Positions 15,807 to 17,985 of a stretch of DNA of 17,985 nucleotides are shown here, piece by piece; positions within the stretch are counted from its first letter, which is position 1, and each line of letters begins with the position of its first letter. The notes beneath the pieces were generated by a model. It was not told where the DNA came from. It was given only the letters and a program-made list of their open reading frames with translations, and did not search any database. Made by a program: the position numbers and the translations under genes. The stretch covers positions 1-17,985 of the forward strand of contig PWKX01000152.1 in NCBI GenBank assembly GCA_003559585.1, read 5' to 3'. Source of the DNA: Mollicutes bacterium (GTDB lineage Bacteria; Bacillota_I; Bacilli_A; Izemoplasmatales; Izemoplasmataceae).

Positions 15807-17184
15807 TACTGGCATTAAAGGGCTTGATGATATTTTATATGGTGGCCTACCACAAGGTAAAATCACCTTTGTATTAGGCCGTGCCGGCACAGGAAAAACG
15901 TTATTATCTACACAATTTCTATACGAAGGTACCCTTGTTGGCGATACTGGTTTACTCATTTCTTTTGATGAACGTGTATCTGATTTGATAGACCACATTC
16001 AATCTGATCATCACGACATCAAATCACTCATTTTAGAACAATCACTCATCGTGGATCATATTTATTTTGATGATAACACGCATGCATTAGATGAACACTA
16101 TACATTAGATGGTTTAAAACTGAGACTTGATACCCTTATCAAAAAATACGCTGTAAAACGAATTGTCTTAGACTCTTTTAAATCACTGTTTCAGAGATTT
16201 GAAGATTCGTTCAACTACAAAGTCGAACTCACTAGACTCTTACATTGGCTTAGAGATTTAAACATCACCACCATCATCACTGGTGGGATAGACAACGATG
16301 TTTTAGGCATTGAATCCTATATTGCAGACTGTGTGGTTTTACTAGACCAAAGAATACACGGCCAAATATCCACCAGACGCATGAGAGTCTTAAAATACCG
16401 TGGCAGTGATCACGAATGTAACGAATACCCTTTTTCAATCAGTTCTAACGGTATTTTAGTCTCCCCACTAAGCTCATTAAAATTCGACCATAGCGCATCC
16501 ACTAAGCGCATTTCAACTGGCATTCAAAGCTTAGATGCGATGTTTAAAAACCAAGGATTTTATCAAGGCTCATCGGTGTTAGTATCTGGTGAAGCGGGTT
16601 CAGGCAAAAGCAGTATGGCAGCTCATTTTATTCATCAAGCTTGTTTAGATCAAAAAAAGGCACTGCTTTTCTTATTTGAAGAATCAGAAGCCCAAATCAA
16701 ACGAAACATGCTTTCTATTGGCATTGACTTACAACCGTTCATTGATATTAACTTACTAAAAGTACACGCCGTTAGACCAACTGAAAAAGGGTTAGAAAAA
16801 CACTTACTCAGTATGATCCACGCAATCGACACCTTTCATCCAAAGGTCGTTGTGATTGACCCTATCTCTGCCTTTTGGAGTAAAGATACCGATTTAGGCA
16901 TTAAAGCGTTAATGACACAAATTATCGATTATTTAAAACGCAAACAAATTACCGGTATGTACATGCATCTCATGCATACATTAGATAGTTTACACAATGA
17001 ATCAACACTGATTTCATCCTTAATCGATACGTGGTTAGTCCTAAGAAATCGCGAGGTAAAGAAATACCGAACACGAGATTTATTCATCGTAAAATCTAGG
17101 GGCATGGCACACGATCAAGCGGTTCGTTCATTTAAAATCACGGATAAAGGCATCGTCATCGAAAAAGACGAACCACGTGGATGA
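15793..17184 (+). CDS. kaiC: KaiC-family double-domain ATPase/autokinase
   Basis: A 463-residue protein with two RecA-like domains, as in the cyanobacterial clock protein KaiC. CI: STGIKGLDDILYGGLPQG, Walker A GRAGTGKT (29-36), and FDER (58-61), where the usual catalytic Glu pair is Asp59-Glu60. CII: STGIQSLDAMF, Walker A GEAGSGKS (266-273), intact Glu296-Glu297 in LFEESEAQ, and VVVIDPISAFW (Walker B). The segment LISSLIDTW aligns with the cyanobacterial phosphosite region, putting Ser408-Ser409 where S431-T432 stand; FIVKSRGMAHDQAVRSFKITDKG matches the CII end. Only about a dozen residues follow, so the A-loop and tail that KaiA uses are missing. GAAGGTGA is the ribosome site. The gene overlaps the GGDEF-HD-GYP gene and kaiB, giving a KaiB-KaiC system without KaiA. 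The hexamer should be cytoplasmic. RadA and other single-domain RecA paralogues are excluded by the two-domain layout. Confidence 0.92.
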   Translation: MKKLSTGIKGLDDILYGGLPQGKITFVLGRAGTGKTLLSTQFLYEGTLVGDTGLLISFDERVSDLIDHIQSDHHDIKSLILEQSLIVDHIYFDDNTHALDEHYTLDGLKLRLDTLIKKYAVKRIVLDSFKSLFQRFEDSFNYKVELTRLLHWLRDLNITTIITGGIDNDVLGIESYIADCVVLLDQRIHGQISTRRMRVLKYRGSDHECNEYPFSISSNGILVSPLSSLKFDHSASTKRISTGIQSLDAMFKNQGFYQGSSVLVSGEAGSGKSSMAAHFIHQACLDQKKALLFLFEESEAQIKRNMLSIGIDLQPFIDINLLKVHAVRPTEKGLEKHLLSMIHAIDTFHPKVVVIDPISAFWSKDTDLGIKALMTQIIDYLKRKQITGMYMHLMHTLDSLHNESTLISSLIDTWLVLRNREVKKYRTRDLFIVKSRGMAHDQAVRSFKITDKGIVIEKDEPRG

Positions 17185-17458
17185 TATGCAAGAGACATAT
17201 GTCTTAACCTTATATATATTTGGTCAATCATTCATTAGTAACCGTGCGATAAAAAGTGTCCAACAAGTCTGCGATGAATCTTTAAAAGGCAACTGTCAAC
17301 TCACCATCATCGATATCTCAGAAAACCCAGATATCACCATCACTGAAAACATCATTGCTGTGCCATTGCTTGTTAGAGAACGCCCCTTACCTAAACGCTT
17401 GATTTTCGGTGATTTAAACAATCTTGAACGCATTTTCAAAGGGCTTGAAATAACATAA
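17177..17458 (+). CDS. kaiB: KaiB-like thioredoxin-fold protein
   Basis: A 93-residue protein, near the usual KaiB length. Family features: YVLTLYIFGQSFISNRAIKS at the start (KaiB: Y-x-L-K-L-Y-V-x-G), a central IIDISENPDIT, VPLLVRERPLPKR (the P-x-L-x3-P-x-P segment) and FGDLNNLERIFKGLEI, including the Gly78-Asp79-Leu80 at which cyanobacterial KaiB changes fold. KaiB binds the CI ring of KaiC; here it would do so without KaiA. It starts at GTG 17177 overlapping the kaiC end by 8 bases; an ATG at 17186 is an equally possible start, and neither has a strong ribosome site, so coupling to kaiC translation is likely. It is the last gene before a terminator. Confidence 0.9.
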   Translation: MDDMQETYVLTLYIFGQSFISNRAIKSVQQVCDESLKGNCQLTIIDISENPDITITENIIAVPLLVRERPLPKRLIFGDLNNLERIFKGLEIT

Positions 17459-17495
17459 ATGTCATCTAAATAATTAGATATCACCTCACCACATC

Positions 17496-17523
17496 AAAAA
17501 AGAAGACACCTGTCTTCTTTTTT
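17496..17523 (+). terminator. rho-independent terminator after kaiB
   Basis: AAAAAAGAAGACA and TGTCTTCTTTTTT form a near-perfect long stem with a four-base effective loop and a T-tract, 37 bases after the kaiB stop. It ends the GGDEF/HD-GYP-kaiC-kaiB operon. Confidence 0.9.
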
Positions 17524-17567
17524 CTTATCAAACCAGTTTGTGAAAATATTATCCTATTTGTAAAAAA

Positions 17568-17609
17568 TGACAATTGTCACTTTGATTGTCACATCACTTA
17601 TGCTATACT
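17568..17609 (+). promoter_or_regulatory. promoter with palindromic operator candidate for the ABC permease gene
   Basis: TATACT (17604-17609) with an extended TG and TTGATT (17582-17587) at 16 bases form a plausible promoter. Immediately upstream is the perfect 12-base palindrome TGACAATTGTCA (17568-17579), and ATTGTCAC occurs twice (17573-17580, 17585-17592) with a 12-base period, the second copy overlapping the -35. This arrangement is typical of a repressor or response-regulator site; the regulator is not in the window. Confidence 0.55.
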
Positions 17610-17646
17610 CACGTCGTTCATTGAGCGTTTGAACCAGGAGGTAACC

Positions 17647-17985
17647 ATGAACATATTTTTAAAATATATTACACGTACCATGTTAGAAAAGAAATTGCGT
17701 CTTGTTTTGTTTTTGCTTTCTATTGCCGTGGCAACCGGTTTGTTTTTTGCAAGCATCGGCATTGTTGATGTGGCTGTGAATGCCATTGGTGGTCAAGTCT
17801 TAAAACAAAGTGAAGACCGAACAATCTCAATTCAGTACAATCAACCAAATTCTTACTTTTCTTTAGACGAGATGAACACCGAGGGTATTAAAAACATACA
17901 AGCCAGTCTCATCTTACCCAGTGTCATGCAAAATATGAATCATGAACCGATTCGTATTCACGGAAGAACGCATGATTCCTTACAA
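17647..17985 (+). CDS. putative MacB/FtsX-like ABC transporter permease (5' part only)
   Basis: The first 113 codons of a gene that runs past the window end. AGGAGGT lies 4 bases before the ATG. A short basic N-terminus (MNIFLKYITRTMLEKKLR) leads into one strong transmembrane segment (about 19-38, LVLFLLSIAVATGLFFAS) and then an extracellular-looking stretch, with DEMNTEGIKNIQAS following. This is the layout of MacB/FtsX-type permeases that pair with a LolD-like ATPase, but the ATPase and the conserved FtsX domain are out of view, so the family assignment is tentative. Confidence 0.6.
   Translation, partial: MNIFLKYITRTMLEKKLRLVLFLLSIAVATGLFFASIGIVDVAVNAIGGQVLKQSEDRTISIQYNQPNSYFSLDEMNTEGIKNIQASLILPSVMQNMNHEPIRIHGRTHDSLQ

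Noticed and set aside
15793..17184. RadA or DnaB-like identity for the RecA-fold protein
   Set aside because: Two complete RecA domains with KaiC-type STGI leads and Glu pairs, no zinc finger or Lon-like domain, and kaiB directly downstream.
1..17985. Mycoplasma genetic code (TGA as Trp)
   Set aside because: Trp is written TGG throughout and TGA terminates several genes at positions that match family lengths and ATGA-type overlaps.
1..17985. CRISPR arrays, tRNA/rRNA genes, insertion sequences or prophage genes
   Set aside because: No regularly spaced repeats, cloverleaf or rRNA-like segments, transposases or phage-type genes were seen on either strand.

Overview
The window reads as an AT-rich, low-GC Gram-positive chromosome. 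TGG is used freely for Trp and TGA serves as a genuine stop (for example at the ends of kaiC and of the cobalamin-binding gene), so the code is standard and not the Mycoplasma code. Strong AGGAGG-type ribosome sites, T-tailed hairpin terminators, GPH sugar symport and a DUF1667-type glycerol-phosphate dehydrogenase trio fit a Firmicute or a deep-branching Mollicute relative (Acholeplasma/Izemoplasma/Haloplasma/Erysipelotrichia-like). That placement is inference.

Region 1 (5-7141, + strand) is a galactoside-utilisation operon: a LacI-family regulator, a GH36 alpha-galactosidase, a GPH-family sugar:cation symporter and a GH2 beta-galactosidase-type enzyme, ending in a strong, probably bidirectional terminator. 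The alpha-galactosidase is broken by a single in-frame TAA 11 codons before its catalytic nucleophile.

Region 2 (7223-11798, - strand) holds a three-gene FAD oxidoreductase operon of the anaerobic glycerol-3-phosphate dehydrogenase type (GlpA-like with a [2Fe-2S] BFD domain, NAD/FAD oxidoreductase, DUF1667). Upstream is a shorter, diverged paralogue of the first protein in its own transcription unit. Both units have a good sigma-A promoter, then a T-tailed hairpin between promoter and start codon, and both leaders share a GAG-N5-GAGC element about 20 nt into the predicted transcript. This suggests common transcription attenuation.

Region 3 (11800-17523) is the most unusual part. Two operons diverge from one 250-bp control region. 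Leftward: a cobalamin-binding protein with the W-x9-EH signature of CarH/LitR B12 photoreceptors but no DNA-binding domain, overlapping a PAS-GGDEF diguanylate cyclase. Rightward: a membrane protein with PAS, GGDEF and HD-GYP domains, then kaiC, then kaiB, all tightly packed. A KaiB-KaiC pair coupled to c-di-GMP synthesis and breakdown and to a probable B12 light or cobalamin sensor is the candidate undescribed system: possibly a light- or redox-tuned timing switch for c-di-GMP.

Region 4 (17568-17985) is the promoter, with a palindromic operator candidate, and the first 113 codons of a putative MacB/FtsX-type ABC permease that runs off the window.
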